Part shown: piece by piece, positions 32,401-42,453 of the stretch
Layout of the letters: every line of letters starts with the position of its first letter
Numbering within the stretch: position 1 is the stretch's first letter
NCBI RefSeq assembly: GCF_000209165.1
Contig: NC_009068.1
Coordinates: 372,001 to 436,000 of the forward strand
Direction: 5' to 3'
DNA length: 64,000 bases
Source of the DNA: Scheffersomyces stipitis CBS 6054
Taxonomy: Eukaryota; Ascomycota; Pichiomycetes; Serinales; Debaryomycetaceae
Notes under the pieces: generated by a model
What the model was told of the DNA's origin: nothing
The model's database searches: none
What the model saw: the letters and a program-made list of their open reading frames with translations, nothing else
Position numbers and translations under genes: made by a program

Positions 32401-33475
32401 ACTGGACTCTATTATGCAATTGTATTAAGAGGATTTCGCTATCAGAAGACCAATCCAAGCCGTTGATACCTTCAGTGAAAGGATTTAATCTGGTATTAAA
32501 CTGGCCATGTCTCAAGCCGTTTCGTTCGTAGAATACCAAGTCTAGGGCCTGGTCACCATCAGGGTCAACATGTCTCTGCGTTGAGGCAATCAACGCACCC
32601 TGTGGTTTCCATGCTAAGTTGTGTTCCAAGCCATCTACAGCTTCGTTAACACTATCCAACTCTCCCTCACGAGTAAATACTCTGACGACTCTTCTGTCGT
32701 ACATATCTCCTATGTCTTCAACCAACACAGATTCAGTGGTGGTAACTGCAAAATACTCGCAGTCACCTCTCCAACTAATCTTAGTGGAAAAGTCGTCGAA
32801 CTGAGACAACGTACCCTGTTCAACCTCGGCTACAGTAGGATCCCGCAATGGTGTGTCTTCTTTCAACTCCAAGCCAGCATGTTTCAAGGCCTCTTTTTCA
32901 CGCTCCAAAGCTTTGAATCCTCTTCCTTTGAATTGGGTCTCCTTTTTACCCCAGCCTACCGCAACATGCTTCGAGTCAGTGATTTTGATATCGTTGGGAT
33001 CCAATTCCCTCTCACTAAGAGGTTCAAAGAGTCTGGAAAGTAACAATAACTTGTTTTCTACAGTGACAATTGCCAACGTCTCTTCATCAGGTGACCATTG
33101 AGAAGCCAACAAACCCACATCTATGGAACCTACAATTTCCACTATAGTGGTGTCATATTCTGGATTGCTCATATCGTAGCTGGCTGTAATAAGATCCCCA
33201 TTGCTCAACACAAATACCAATTGGGCAGAGTCTACAAAATGATTGAAACTCAACAACTTGGACAGGGGATCAGATATAGGGAAAGATGCCAAAACCAATA
33301 CCTGCTCATTTTTCATAAATTGTTGGACTTCTATAGTGGCAGATTCTTCGGAGTACAATACAATAGTAATACTGTCGGACACAGTGTCAAACACCGAATC
33401 AACTAGAGCTAAGTCTGGATATGTCCGAGACTGAGGGTCAATGGTGCCTCGGTTAAGAACAATCAAGTTTCTCAT
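29411..33475 (-). CDS. ELP1: Elongator complex subunit Elp1 (Iki3)
   Basis: A 1354-aa protein, practically the family length (S. cerevisiae 1349). It starts MRNLIVLNRG. Two N-terminal WD40 beta-propellers include AVGWGKKETQFKGRGFKALE and SWRGDCEYFAVTT. The C-terminal half is an alpha-solenoid with TPR-like repeats (YADYLNHQQNFAEAAISYEY). A basic segment (RRTTKNKKREERKRAKGRK) corresponds to the tRNA-binding/NLS region, and the IKKAP-type end follows. Elongator makes the cm5U wobble modification of tRNAs. The gene converges with RAD59 with only 52 bp between the stops, so overlapping 3' UTRs are likely. Confidence 0.95.
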   Translation of the reverse strand: MRNLIVLNRGTIDPQSRTYPDLALVDSVFDTVSDSITIVLYSEESATIEVQQFMKNEQVLVLASFPISDPLSKLLSFNHFVDSAQLVFVLSNGDLITASYDMSNPEYDTTIVEIVGSIDVGLLASQWSPDEETLAIVTVENKLLLLSRLFEPLSERELDPNDIKITDSKHVAVGWGKKETQFKGRGFKALEREKEALKHAGLELKEDTPLRDPTVAEVEQGTLSQFDDFSTKISWRGDCEYFAVTTTESVLVEDIGDMYDRRVVRVFTREGELDSVNEAVDGLEHNLAWKPQGALIASTQRHVDPDGDQALDLVFYERNGLRHGQFNTRLNPFTEGINGLDWSSDSEILLIQLHNRVQLWTSKNYHWYLKQELHINQSLVPENQVIFAKFHPEKPLHLMIGTSHSGIQVVDLALRVVTGPTHIGHDLGMTLVTDGNIAKITPLSIANVPPPISFRELEVEDPISDLAVSKCNEKYAILTSTNDVYLSHFAIADAKNGKHPKIASKISSNLIITDNNEVAKQIAFIKDSLVLIAVDGVGYTKVVAFEVDDIANPTFNESIDVSPKLVIMKSLADFEAVTAEAVDGTIYLINAAQDIDEICKFPQLCRDYELVTTPGDEYSGNKHTAFGLSSNGKLYAGETQVASAVTSIKVTESHLLFTNAQSQLCFIHLATANGKFDYEVYQNTTTESVDERVRQIERGSWLVNAMPSKYSVVLESPRGNLETICPRIMVLSGVRKFIKEKNYKDAFLACRTHRIDLDILHDYDPELFFSNVEFFVKQIKKVEHLDLFVSCLHEEDTSKSKYRETIHETGPVLDKLNQLSISQSKAQTQAQTPEPQDVHNTVKRIIRNKEVVEDFKDSKINRICEAILSVLLKPEYFQTYLQTIITAYACEKPPNLSAALKLIGGFENPEQVEQSVTHLCFLQDVNKLYNTALGLYDVRLTLAISQQSQKDPKEYLPFLQNLHIQKELRRKFLIDDYLKNYEKALDSLHQEGEDSEQEFDDYVVAHSLYKYALNIYKYDDKRSNDVLRLYADYLNHQQNFAEAAISYEYLGDFENALENHILGKKWKEALAITERPEYSSKMVVTAERLVSSLTEDHKYAEAAVIEFQFLGNLEEAIKLYCKNYYYDEAILLSFKQKKPELIETVVDTQLNEGFGTIAELLADCKGQMNSQLRRLRELRAKKAEDPYSFYGVPDELDTPDNVSVAASETSTTPSFFTRYTGKTSGTAKTGASRRTTKNKKREERKRAKGRKGTIYEEEYLIKSVGRLLERLEQTEPDAIRLIEGLIRRHMKEKAYQIQKNWSELIDFITENVVEIHNMSEKDRERIDDNGEVYLIPEIPVPTIREFPKKNILDY

Positions 33476-33716
33476 TTTGGAAGCTGAACCTTAGGAAATG
33501 GACTAGAGTAGTAACAATATCTAGTTGCAAAAGAGTACTAACTATAGCTCATCGATATATGAAAAAATTGGAAGCTCCTGCATCTAGCTTGAAATACATA
33601 TGGTAGCGCGGCATTCAATACTTTTCTCGAGTTTTTGGTCTTCTCCACTATGTGAAGTTCAATATCTGCTACGTTATCTATTGGATGTGCTTCGTACTAT
33701 TACAATCTATATATAA

Positions 33717-34589
33717 TTACACCTTGATATCCTGCTCTTTGCTTTGGATATACTCGTCAACGGTATCTTTTAGGACGAGGTTGGGATATAACTGATCCTC
33801 GCGCAAAGGCACTCTAGTGAGAGGATCCTGATTGCCTTTATTTCTGAGATACCGAACAATGTTTGCTTTTTCATAAGTAATTCCGCTAGGAGTTATAACC
33901 GGATCACTGAACAATTGAAACGAAATCGGGTCCAAAAGATGGTCTGGTGCTTCGTTAGTTATGCGCTCGATATCGTCCTGAGAATATGGCTGCGAAAATT
34001 TCGCTGCGGGCCTTTCATTTTTGTCATTTTTGTCAGGCTCCAAGCTAATGGGTATAGTTTGTTTGGGTGAGGCCTGGGTGGAAATGGACGAGCTTCTACT
34101 TCGTCCTGAAAATATCGAGTTATTTCCATCTCCATGGGATCCTGTTCTAGGAGGGGATGCCGTCACGGACTTAGCCCTAGCTCTGTGGTTAATTATGTGA
34201 GATTCGTGAATTCCATGGTTGTAGTTGTTCTTCAAGATATCTAAGAGGTTACAGAGTTCGCTGAGTTGGGACCGATAGAGGTCCACGAGCTTGCGCTGAT
34301 AGACGCTGCTGTTGACTTGGTATTCGCATCTTCTTTTCAACTCTTCGAGCTGTCGATAATGGTCTTCCTCCATCAACTTGAGGAGCTTGTAGTATAGCAG
34401 GTTGGTGTGGAGGATTCCTGTGACTTGGTTGTATGATCGTATTTCGTTCTTTATGCCAAGGATGTCTCTGTAGACATACTTCGCTATTTCTTCTGGGGTA
34501 CCTACAACTTGGCGGGGAGCCGTTTCAGGTACGGGAGCGGCGCTCTCGGTTAGGCTGAATTTGGAAAGTAGATTGTAGAAACCTTCCAT
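33717..34589 (-). CDS. CHIP-type U-box protein, probable E3 ubiquitin ligase
   Basis: A 290-aa protein. Residues about 214-286 form a U-box very like that of metazoan CHIP/STUB1: LLDPISFQLFSDPVITPSGI, then YEKANIVRYL and DPLTRVPLREDQLYPNLVLK. U-boxes bind E2 enzymes without zinc. The N-terminal 130 residues are helical and charged (EEDHYRQLEELKRRCEY) but show no clear TPR consensus, unlike CHIP, which uses TPRs to bind Hsp70/Hsp90. The linker (about 135-205) is Ser/Arg/Pro-rich and probably disordered. The start is the ATG at 34587-34589; the longer frame to 34784 begins with GTG. S. cerevisiae has no obvious CHIP, so function is inferred from the domain only. Confidence 0.85.
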   Translation of the reverse strand: MEGFYNLLSKFSLTESAAPVPETAPRQVVGTPEEIAKYVYRDILGIKNEIRSYNQVTGILHTNLLYYKLLKLMEEDHYRQLEELKRRCEYQVNSSVYQRKLVDLYRSQLSELCNLLDILKNNYNHGIHESHIINHRARAKSVTASPPRTGSHGDGNNSIFSGRSRSSSISTQASPKQTIPISLEPDKNDKNERPAAKFSQPYSQDDIERITNEAPDHLLDPISFQLFSDPVITPSGITYEKANIVRYLRNKGNQDPLTRVPLREDQLYPNLVLKDTVDEYIQSKEQDIKV

Positions 34590-37091
34590 AGCTAAAGGCA
34601 CAATTAGCACAAGTGAAGGAGGGTGTAGTTTGGGAGAATAGTGCAACAGAAGATGAAAGACTTGCTTGTACAACGAGGAATCCGGATAATGCCAGGATTT
34701 AAGAGTCCCGTGGAATATTGGATAATATATATGGCTAAAGGTATGCAATGAGCTACAGAGGCTAGGTGGAGATAAAAAATACACTATTTGAAGGAAAAAA
34801 TATTGATAGTTGACGCAAGAGGAGGTGGAAAACTACCGATATATATATTTTAGTACTACAGAGTCGTTTGAAACGAAACGGCAATGGAGCCCGTTTTCTC
34901 CAGCCATACCCAGACCCAGTCAGATGATAGTGCTCCTTTTTTTCGGCCATTTTGGTGAGGTAGTTCCATTTGAAAAAAATCTGATATGACTATCTCCAAA
35001 ATTCATCTACAGAGTGCGTCTGACTACAGAAAAAATAAATAGGGGAGGCATAGGCTCATCGTCTCATAAAGGTGGCTCGGATGTTTTGGGAAGTGAAGAA
35101 CAGGCACACAGTACGGCTTGTGTGACACTGCTGATTGTCCAAAGAGTTGGGCTAGACTTCCGATTACGCTGGGTGACCAACACTACTTAATCATGCGTCC
35201 GTGGGGCTTTTTCGCTCACTTTGTACTATTGTCACTGCTGGTGCTGGAGAGCTTATGTAGGGTATTCTCGAGAAACCTGCTCTCCACCATTGTTTCGGGG
35301 TTCGAAACCATCTCTGCCTCTGGAAAAATCCCGAGTCCCCGATGACGTCGTACTCGCTCGTTTGTAGCCTTGAGCCATACATCCTCCTTATCTTTCTAAT
35401 CTGGGGAAGTTCTAGGCTAGGGAAGCTTCGGTTTTGACGGGCGCTTTGTAAAACTCTTCGAAGTCATTTGTATGTCGAAACAGTTCCATCTACGACGTAA
35501 GATTGGTCTACATATAATTTTTTTTGTATCTTGGATTCAGTTTTGTCAAGCATTTGCCATTTCTCTTGTATCTTGCATTGTAAATCTTGACATTTAATAA
35601 TTTCTACATTGCCACTTTCTGGAAAGTCATGATATCGAAACCGCATTAATCTGCCAAGTGGAATCTTATCTGAGAATATTATCAAGGGTGGTTATGTTTC
35701 GTGAAGCTGTTCCACGACTTGAGGTGGTTCCACACATGGATATTTCTCCAGCTGGAAGAGCTTCTTGTATTCTGCAATTTCTACCGTCATAAAAATCAAC
35801 TAGCTGGATGGCTGGGAAAATTCCAAAATCCATGTTAGAGTTGAAAGAAACTCATTTTCTCAGTCGTAATAATACAATGTTGTTTCATTGTATTCGAATG
35901 CCAAATTGTCCCTATTTTCACTTCCTCTCACTCCAAACGGACTATCAATTTGTTCTCTATCTGGCATACGGCTGATATTTTTTATGATAGCAGAAACTGG
36001 ACAATGAAATTTTCAAGATGGTCCTCATTAATCTACCAAATTGAGACAGCGAGCCACCTGAAAGCACGTTCCTGGTTCTAAGGTTCAAGACCAGTTTCTC
36101 CATCTGGATGAAATTGGAACTAAAAATTACATCTTTGTTAAGGGGCTAAACTCTACAATACATGTCACGTGAATTGCTCCAGATGAAATTCCCCAGTCTG
36201 GAATACGAATGAGCCGTAAACCAGATGAAATGAGCCCTACAATTACGGTATCTCAGCATGAATGGAAGTGCTAAATGGCCAAATGAACTAGTCTGAATTT
36301 CTGTCTATTTCCTCCAACAATGTCGATTTTCCATTGTTAAGCGGCAGCTTCAAACGACTTCTGTCATGCAATGACTATGAAAAGCGAAACAAAAGCAGCA
36401 ATTAAGTCTTTGGTGACAAGTTCGTGTTAACTAGTGGTACTGAGTCTCCTCCTATACTGGAATTGGCAATGAAGAACAGCCATAAACACGCCCTCCATTC
36501 TTCCTTGGTCCCGTTATCAATAGAGGAGAATATAATATATGGTACTGCACATAATAAGCAATATATAGTCTCTTGTAGGCGGATGCTGAAATAAGTGAAG
36601 TTGAGGCAGGTAAATCCCTTCCACAATGTGGAGTGGATGCGAAAAAGGGCCTCATCGTTTAAAGGATCAGCTAGATGTGAAGAATCTGTTCACTGTCAAA
36701 CTGTAACACTGATGCCATCTGGAGTGTCTTAAATCAAATCACGTGTTGTATTGGGCACGTGATTTAATTGACATCCATGAGATGAGATAAGGCAATAGCC
36801 GGAGTAGATTCTTAAAAAGACAAACCACAATTTCTTGTGACACATAAAACTTTTAGGAACAACTAGACTTGCAAGTCAACAATTTATCCAACAACTCATG
36901 ACGTTAGACAACACTTCTGTTTATATTTTGCACCCATTTATACAACATTTTGTGGGCGCTACCAATTATTTAATTGGTCGTGCATTTACCATAACCAATT
37001 CCTCAACTCAATTGAACGATATTGAATAGTCCAAATACGACGACCCTTCTTATTCACAGATACATTCATCGCCATCACAATTCATCGCACG
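34590..37091. other. 2.5-kb gene-poor region between the U-box gene and VPH1
   Basis: No convincing gene. Short frames (e.g. 35118-35345 from a GTG, 36402-36655) lack similarity and their composition looks random. Around 35464-36000 on the minus strand several short open pieces follow each other in different frames, possibly a decayed gene (see findings). CACGTG occurs at 36166-36171, and an inverted pair at 36736-36765 belongs to the VPH1 promoter. A GGTTCGAAACC near 35297 and GGTTCAAGACC near 36081 resemble Pol III B boxes, but no tRNA fold surrounds them. Confidence 0.45.
36736..36765. promoter_or_regulatory. Inverted pair of TCACGTG sites upstream of VPH1
   Basis: AAATCACGTG (36736-36745) and its exact complement CACGTGATTT (36756-36765) are separated by 10 bp, about 330 bp upstream of the VPH1 ATG. 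Each half contains a complete CACGTG with the TCACGTG flank preferred by Cbf1-like bHLH proteins. The whole could also fold as a 10-bp stem. Confidence 0.6.
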
Positions 37092-39673
37092 ATGCTGGAA
37101 AAGGAAGAGGCTGTTTTCCGTAAGTATACGAACTGAACCGTGAAGCTACAAAGCCGAACTGCATCTTGAAAAAGATTCCATGGATAAACAGAATAATGTA
37201 TATATATCTTATACTCTGTTCCATTTCGCTTTAATGATGACAAAGTTCTGTTAAAATGTGTTGAAAGGATTACTAACATCATCAAGGCTGTGCGGAAATG
37301 TCGCTTGTCCAGCTATATGTGCCTACAGAAGTGTCCCGTGACATTATCTACAAGATTGGGCAATTGAACTTAATTCAGTTTAGAGATTTGAATCTGAAAG
37401 TCAATGAGTTCCAGCGTTCGTTTGTCAAGGAATTGAGACGGTTAGACAATGTAGAACGTCAATTCAATCGTTTCAAGAAGGAATTGGATCAAAGAGACAT
37501 TCCTGTCAAGACTTTTCCCTATGAATCGCTGCCCATTGTGCCTCAGTCAGATATTGATGAGCATGTAGAGAATGCTCAGATCTTGGAGGATCGACTTTTA
37601 CAATTGATTGACTCGACCAATTCGCTCTATGAAAAGCAGAAGGAATTGAAACAGTTCAAAGCAACAATTCAGGGTGTAGACAATTTCTTTGTAGTCAATG
37701 CTGGGCCTCAGCTGGAGACCAGTGAAGAATCAGCGTTACTTTCGCAATTGGAATCGCAGGCGCAAGAAGCTTCACATGGCTCGTTTATCAGTGGAGTTAT
37801 CTCTCGTGAAAAGGTTGGAACTTTACAGCAGATCTTGTGGAGAATTTTGAGAGGTAACTTGTACTATCATAGTGAAGAGTTGGCTGAGCCAGTATACGAG
37901 GTTCATTCCAACGAATATGTGAACAAGAACTCTTTTATCATCTTTTCGCATGGTGCTATCATTTACGACCGTATAAAGAAGATCTGCGAGTCGTTGGATG
38001 CGGACATCTACGATGTGGATGCCACTGTATCGTTGCGTTCCGACCAGTTGGCTGAAACAAACATGAAGTTGGCTGACTTATCTGCGGTTCTCACTCAATC
38101 TGAAAACGCATTATCTTCTGAATTGATTGCTATATCAAGAGACTTGGCTAAATGGTGGGAAGTTATTGCTCGCGAAAAGGCCGTTTATCAATCTATGAAT
38201 CTTTGCGATTACGACGACTCCCGAAAGACGTTAGTAGCTGAGGGCTGGATTCCTACGGATGAGATCTCGAACTTGACGACTACAATCAAGGGTTCCGACG
38301 ATTCACAATCGATCCCTACCATCATCAACGTTCTTGAAACAACGAGAACGCCTCCTACTTTCCATCGAACCAACAAGTTCACTGATGCCTTCCAGAACAT
38401 ATGTGACGCCTACGGTATAGCCACGTACCGTGAAGTGAATCCTGGTTTACCTACCGTCATCACATTTCCATTTATGTTTGCTATCATGTTTGGAGATTTG
38501 GGCCACGGTTTCATCTTGACATTAGTAGCTTTAGCATTGGTGTTGAACGAAAAGAAATTAGGAGCTTCCAAGCATGACGAGATCTTTGACATGGCCTTCA
38601 GCGGTCGTTACATCTTGTTGTTGATGGGAATCTTCTCGATGTATACCGGTTTGTTATACAACGATATCTTTTCTAGATCTATGACGCTTTTCAGCTCCGG
38701 CTGGGAGTGGCCCGAGAAGTTTGCTATTGGTGAAACTGTGTTGGCCAAACAGGTTGGAACGTACATCTTTGGTTTGGATCCAGCATGGCATGGATCTGAG
38801 AATGCGTTGTTGTTTTCTAATTCCTACAAGATGAAGTTGTCGATATTAATGGGTTACACCCACATGTCGTACTCGTACATCTTCTCATTGGTGAACTACA
38901 TCCATTTCAAGAGTGTCATAGACATTGTTGGAAACTTCATTCCAGGCTTGTTATTCATGCAAGGTATATTTGGGTACTTGTCGTTGTGCGTAGTATACAA
39001 ATGGACTGTAAACTGGTATGCCATCGATAAACAGCCCCCAGGGTTGTTGAACATGTTGATTTCCATGTTCTTGTCACCTGGAAATGTTGCTGAGCCATTG
39101 TACGAAGGTCAAGCCAGTATTCAAGTTTTTCTCTTGTTGGTAGCTTTGATTTGTGTTCCATGGTTATTGTTACTTAAGCCCTTGTACTTGAAGAGACAAT
39201 TGGACAAAGCAGCTGCCGAGTACCAGGAATTGCCTACTGACGAAGATGAATTGGAGGAAGGTGATGCTGCAGCTCACGATGACGATGAACCTCATGAAGA
39301 ACACAACTTTGGCGATATCATGATTCATCAGGTCATTCACACAATCGAGTTCTGTTTGAATTGTGTATCTCATACGGCATCTTATTTGAGATTGTGGGCA
39401 TTGTCTTTGGCCCATGCTCAATTGTCTACTGTCTTGTGGACTATGACCATTGGAGGCTCTTTTGGTGCTACTGGTGCTCTAGGAGTATTCATGACTGTCT
39501 TCTTATTTGCAATGTGGTTCTCATTGACGGTCTGTATCTTGGTAGTAATGGAAGGAACTTCGGCCATGTTGCACTCTTTGAGGTTGCACTGGGTCGAGTC
39601 TATGTCCAAGTTCTTCCAGGGTGAAGGTACATTATACGAGCCATTTGGCTTTAAGAACTTGATTGACCTCTAG
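37092..39673 (+). CDS. VPH1: V-ATPase V0 subunit a (Vph1), with one intron
   Basis: Join 37092-37119 and 37287-39673, giving 804 aa. The first exon (28 nt) plus the first codons after splicing read MSEKEEAVFRCAEM with CTG as Ser, matching the conserved V-ATPase a-subunit N-terminus (MAEKEEAIFRSAEM in S. cerevisiae Vph1). The unspliced frame from the ATG at 37298 would lack these 13 residues. An N-terminal cytosolic domain (about 1-400) precedes an eight-helix membrane domain. The essential transport arginine is R711 in SYLRLWALSLAH. The end (LHSLRLHWVESMSKFF...GEG) is typical; the protein stops just after, without the extra tail of S. cerevisiae Vph1. It translocates protons into the vacuole. 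An assignment to the Golgi paralogue Stv1 is less likely on sequence. Confidence 0.93.
37120..37286 (+). other. VPH1: Intron of VPH1 (167 nt)
   Basis: 5' splice site GTAAGT at 37120, branch site TACTAAC at 37271-37277 and 3' splice AAG ending at 37286. The branch-to-acceptor distance is short, as in CTG-clade introns. It splits the codon for Arg10 (C|GC), and removing it restores a conserved N-terminus in frame. Confidence 0.9.
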
Positions 39674-39951
39674 ACGTTCACCTTGTATCTTTTAGAGTTT
39701 TTATAAATCATCGTGTCAAGCATAGTTTGTGTTTTTTTGTTTTCAAGACATATTTAATCTAAAAAGAAGCGTAGAAATGGTAGACGAATAGATATTGAAG
39801 TACACTTTACTTATATTGATTATGTAAGATAGTACAAATATTTTTGTTTGCCATGCAGAACCCCATCTCTAATTTTTCAGTTGGCTGCGATACTTTAATA
39901 ACTGATATTTCGATATTTCACCTATAACTAGCTCCAGTAACATTGTTAGTA

Positions 39952-42126
39952 ATGTCTATTCCCTTGAGTCTTGTCTTGAAGCAGTTAGAAGGGTCCCCTT
40001 CGTCGGTGGTCCCACTTCTTTCTACTCTCTACTATGACAAGTCGATTTTGAACAATATTTCCAAGTCTGACTCCAAGCATTTAGTCTCGAGAATTTTGAA
40101 TCTCACTAGATCCCCCATTGAGTACAACAAATGGGCTGGAACAAACCTTATACGTGTTATCAGTGACAATTACACTATTCTTGCTACGGAAGGCTCCAAT
40201 TTATTTGGTGAGCTTGTCAAAAACTTGGACTCCTACAACGACACCGTGAACATTAAGGTGTTGACCTCTACTGTAGAAGCCCTTAACTATTTGTGTGACA
40301 AGATTAGAGGAAAGCCCACCATGACGAGAGAAATCTTGACTCCAAAACTTTCAACTATTATCACCTTGTATATGGATAAATTGCACTTTTCCCCTTTGAT
40401 TATCATCAAGTCTTTGAAGAAGTTGATCCAATTTCATCCCACTACATTCAGACCTTTTGGTAACAAATTAAGAGCTAAGTTGATCACTTTTTTGCATTTG
40501 CAGGACTTTGTTAACTTCCCGGAGCCATTAAAGAGTGCTATCTATCAAACTTTGGCCAGTTTGCCTGCCATTGAAAAGACTGAGCCAGAACTCAAGTGGG
40601 AATCTGATGTAAAGAGCTTGATCAAGGAATTGAAGTCTGTGTTGGCAATTTACAACGAGTTTTTAAACTTAGGTGATGACTCCTCGTTGCCCAGATTGTT
40701 TGAGCAATTGCCCAGCTTTGAAGAAAACCAAAAGAATGACAAGATCTTGCCGGATATGGTAATTGACGTAAACGAGCCTCTGTCTGTCTTCCAGATTTCG
40801 ACTCGCGTTGATATCTTGCTTAACTTGTTGAACGCGTATGTTACATATGCTACCCAGTTCAGTGTTAAAGTGCCTTTGGGTTTGGTATTGGTTGTAAACG
40901 AAATCATCTGTTCTATCAATGTCAGATACATCTCGTACAAAAACGATGTCCGAGATGAACAGATCAGAAAGATTGTCAAATCCACCACAGTCTTGAACAG
41001 TTTGAACAGCATAAAATTCTTGAAGGATCTAGCTTTCACATACAAGGGGAGCATGTTACCTCATTTGGGTAATATTTTGTCGCTTTTGGAAGTTCTCGTT
41101 CCTTTCAAGAATAAGAAAATCGACTACGATGAGCTTATCATTCAAGAAGTACTCAACAGAGAGTTGCTCTCCTGTGTCAGTGTCTACTTGTCATTAGTTT
41201 CCTTCTTGAGTGACCACACTCAGTTATTGAGATTTGTAGATGTTGGACTCTTATTGGTAGAACCTAGAATTACCGATTCGACAGCGCAACAAAACAATAA
41301 TAACCATAACTCCAATGGAGGTAAAAAGCACAAGAAGAACAAGAACACTACCGCAATTCCTTTGTCGGATATATTGTCTCATCAACATTTGTTCAACGAG
41401 GCAATTCCAGAGGCTACGGTCAATATTGTCAGACAGTTCATGAGTGCTGTCATTACCACTGTGACTTTACCCCCTACTCAACATTACAAGATTATGAGGT
41501 ACATTCTCATTCAGGCTGTTCATTCCAGATACTACAACAATGAGCACTTGATTCCTCGTGAATTAAGATCGTTGTTGATCAACGCTGTATTGTATCCCGG
41601 ATACGAAAAGATCTCGTTGTTGCCTATTGTATCTACCATTCTTGGTGACGATCCTCTCTTGAGTGTTTTCAACAACCCAAGATTCCCTCCTTTGCCAATA
41701 TATGTAAAGAATGTTAAGGATGAATCTGTTTTCGAAGAAGAAGAAGAGGAGGAGGAAGAACACGAACAGGAGGAGAAGGAAATTGAACTACCAGAACAGA
41801 AGAGAGCCATTGATGAAGATGAGCTTCCTGAAGCAAAAAAGAGAAAGATGGAGGATGAACCACAAGTGATTCAGCAAGAACAAATTGAACAAGTTGTTGA
41901 AGACAAGATTTTCACCAAGGTCAATCCAGAGACTGTTGTCCATTTTGCACCCACCAAGGAGGTAGAACCAGAATCGAGGACTATTCAGAACCAGAAGCCA
42001 GAAACTGTGCCTGAACCAGTTCCTGTTGCCCCAGTGCAACAAATGTCCCAGAACATTAATGGCGATGAGGACGAATCTGACTTTGAGATGCCAGAGATTG
42101 ACGTAGATGATAGTGACGAAGAGTAG
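39952..42126 (+). CDS. RIX1: 60S pre-ribosome assembly factor Rix1
   Basis: A 724-aa protein with an N-terminal RIX1/PELP1-type alpha-helical repeat domain (MSIPLSLVLKQLE, RSPIEYNKWAGTNLIRVISD, LTSTVEALNYLCDKIRGKP). The tail is disordered with a Glu-rich run, KRK-type basic patches (KKRKMEDEP) and a terminal Asp/Glu-rich segment typical of nucleolar factors. Rix1 with Ipi1/Ipi3 drives ITS2 processing and Rea1-dependent remodelling of pre-60S particles. The start is the ATG at 39952; the track frame to 39943 begins with TTG. An A/T-rich element (AATTTTTCAG, the complement of an RRPE-like TGAAAAATT) at 39871-39880, followed by GCGAT, resembles RRPE/PAC elements of ribosome-biogenesis genes. Confidence 0.82.
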   Translation: MSIPLSLVLKQLEGSPSSVVPLLSTLYYDKSILNNISKSDSKHLVSRILNLTRSPIEYNKWAGTNLIRVISDNYTILATEGSNLFGELVKNLDSYNDTVNIKVLTSTVEALNYLCDKIRGKPTMTREILTPKLSTIITLYMDKLHFSPLIIIKSLKKLIQFHPTTFRPFGNKLRAKLITFLHLQDFVNFPEPLKSAIYQTLASLPAIEKTEPELKWESDVKSLIKELKSVLAIYNEFLNLGDDSSLPRLFEQLPSFEENQKNDKILPDMVIDVNEPLSVFQISTRVDILLNLLNAYVTYATQFSVKVPLGLVLVVNEIICSINVRYISYKNDVRDEQIRKIVKSTTVLNSLNSIKFLKDLAFTYKGSMLPHLGNILSLLEVLVPFKNKKIDYDELIIQEVLNRELLSCVSVYLSLVSFLSDHTQLLRFVDVGLLLVEPRITDSTAQQNNNNHNSNGGKKHKKNKNTTAIPLSDILSHQHLFNEAIPEATVNIVRQFMSAVITTVTLPPTQHYKIMRYILIQAVHSRYYNNEHLIPRELRSLLINAVLYPGYEKISLLPIVSTILGDDPLLSVFNNPRFPPLPIYVKNVKDESVFEEEEEEEEEHEQEEKEIELPEQKRAIDEDELPEAKKRKMEDEPQVIQQEQIEQVVEDKIFTKVNPETVVHFAPTKEVEPESRTIQNQKPETVPEPVPVAPVQQMSQNINGDEDESDFEMPEIDVDDSDEE

Positions 42127-42453
42127 AGCTATATAGTAGATTCAAAAGTTAATTGACATTTGATAGCAAGATAATTAGAGTAACATAGTATATATATACA
42201 CAATTGTGTAAATATATTAGTCGAGTAGATTTCAAGATTGGGTGTAGAAGATTGCAGAGATAGTATTGAACAAGTATTGGAGGATAATAAAGGAAGTTGC
42301 GAAAAATCTGGAAATTCACTTCTTATATAGTACTTTATTAAAGCCGCACATTTTATAGTCGCGAAATGAATCAATATTTACATTTTTCATTTTGCAACTG
42401 GTTCTTTTCCTTGTCATCGTTTATAAAGGGAACTTAATGACTAAGGAGATCCA
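42127..42453. other. RIX1-APC5 tandem intergenic region
   Basis: 327 bp containing the RIX1 3' end (TATATATATACA near 42190) and the APC5 promoter. No motif was recognised and no gene is seen. Confidence 0.4.

Noticed and set aside
35280..35320. Pol III B-box-like GGTTCGAAACC
   Set aside because: The bases around it do not form a T-arm stem and no acceptor/anticodon arms can be drawn on either strand.
35118..35345. 75-aa hydrophobic plus-strand frame
   Set aside because: Starts with GTG and has no similarity; one of several random frames in the gap.
36075..36095. GGTTCAAGACC resembling a tRNA B box
   Set aside because: T-stem pairing fails after two base pairs and no A box is found at the right distance.
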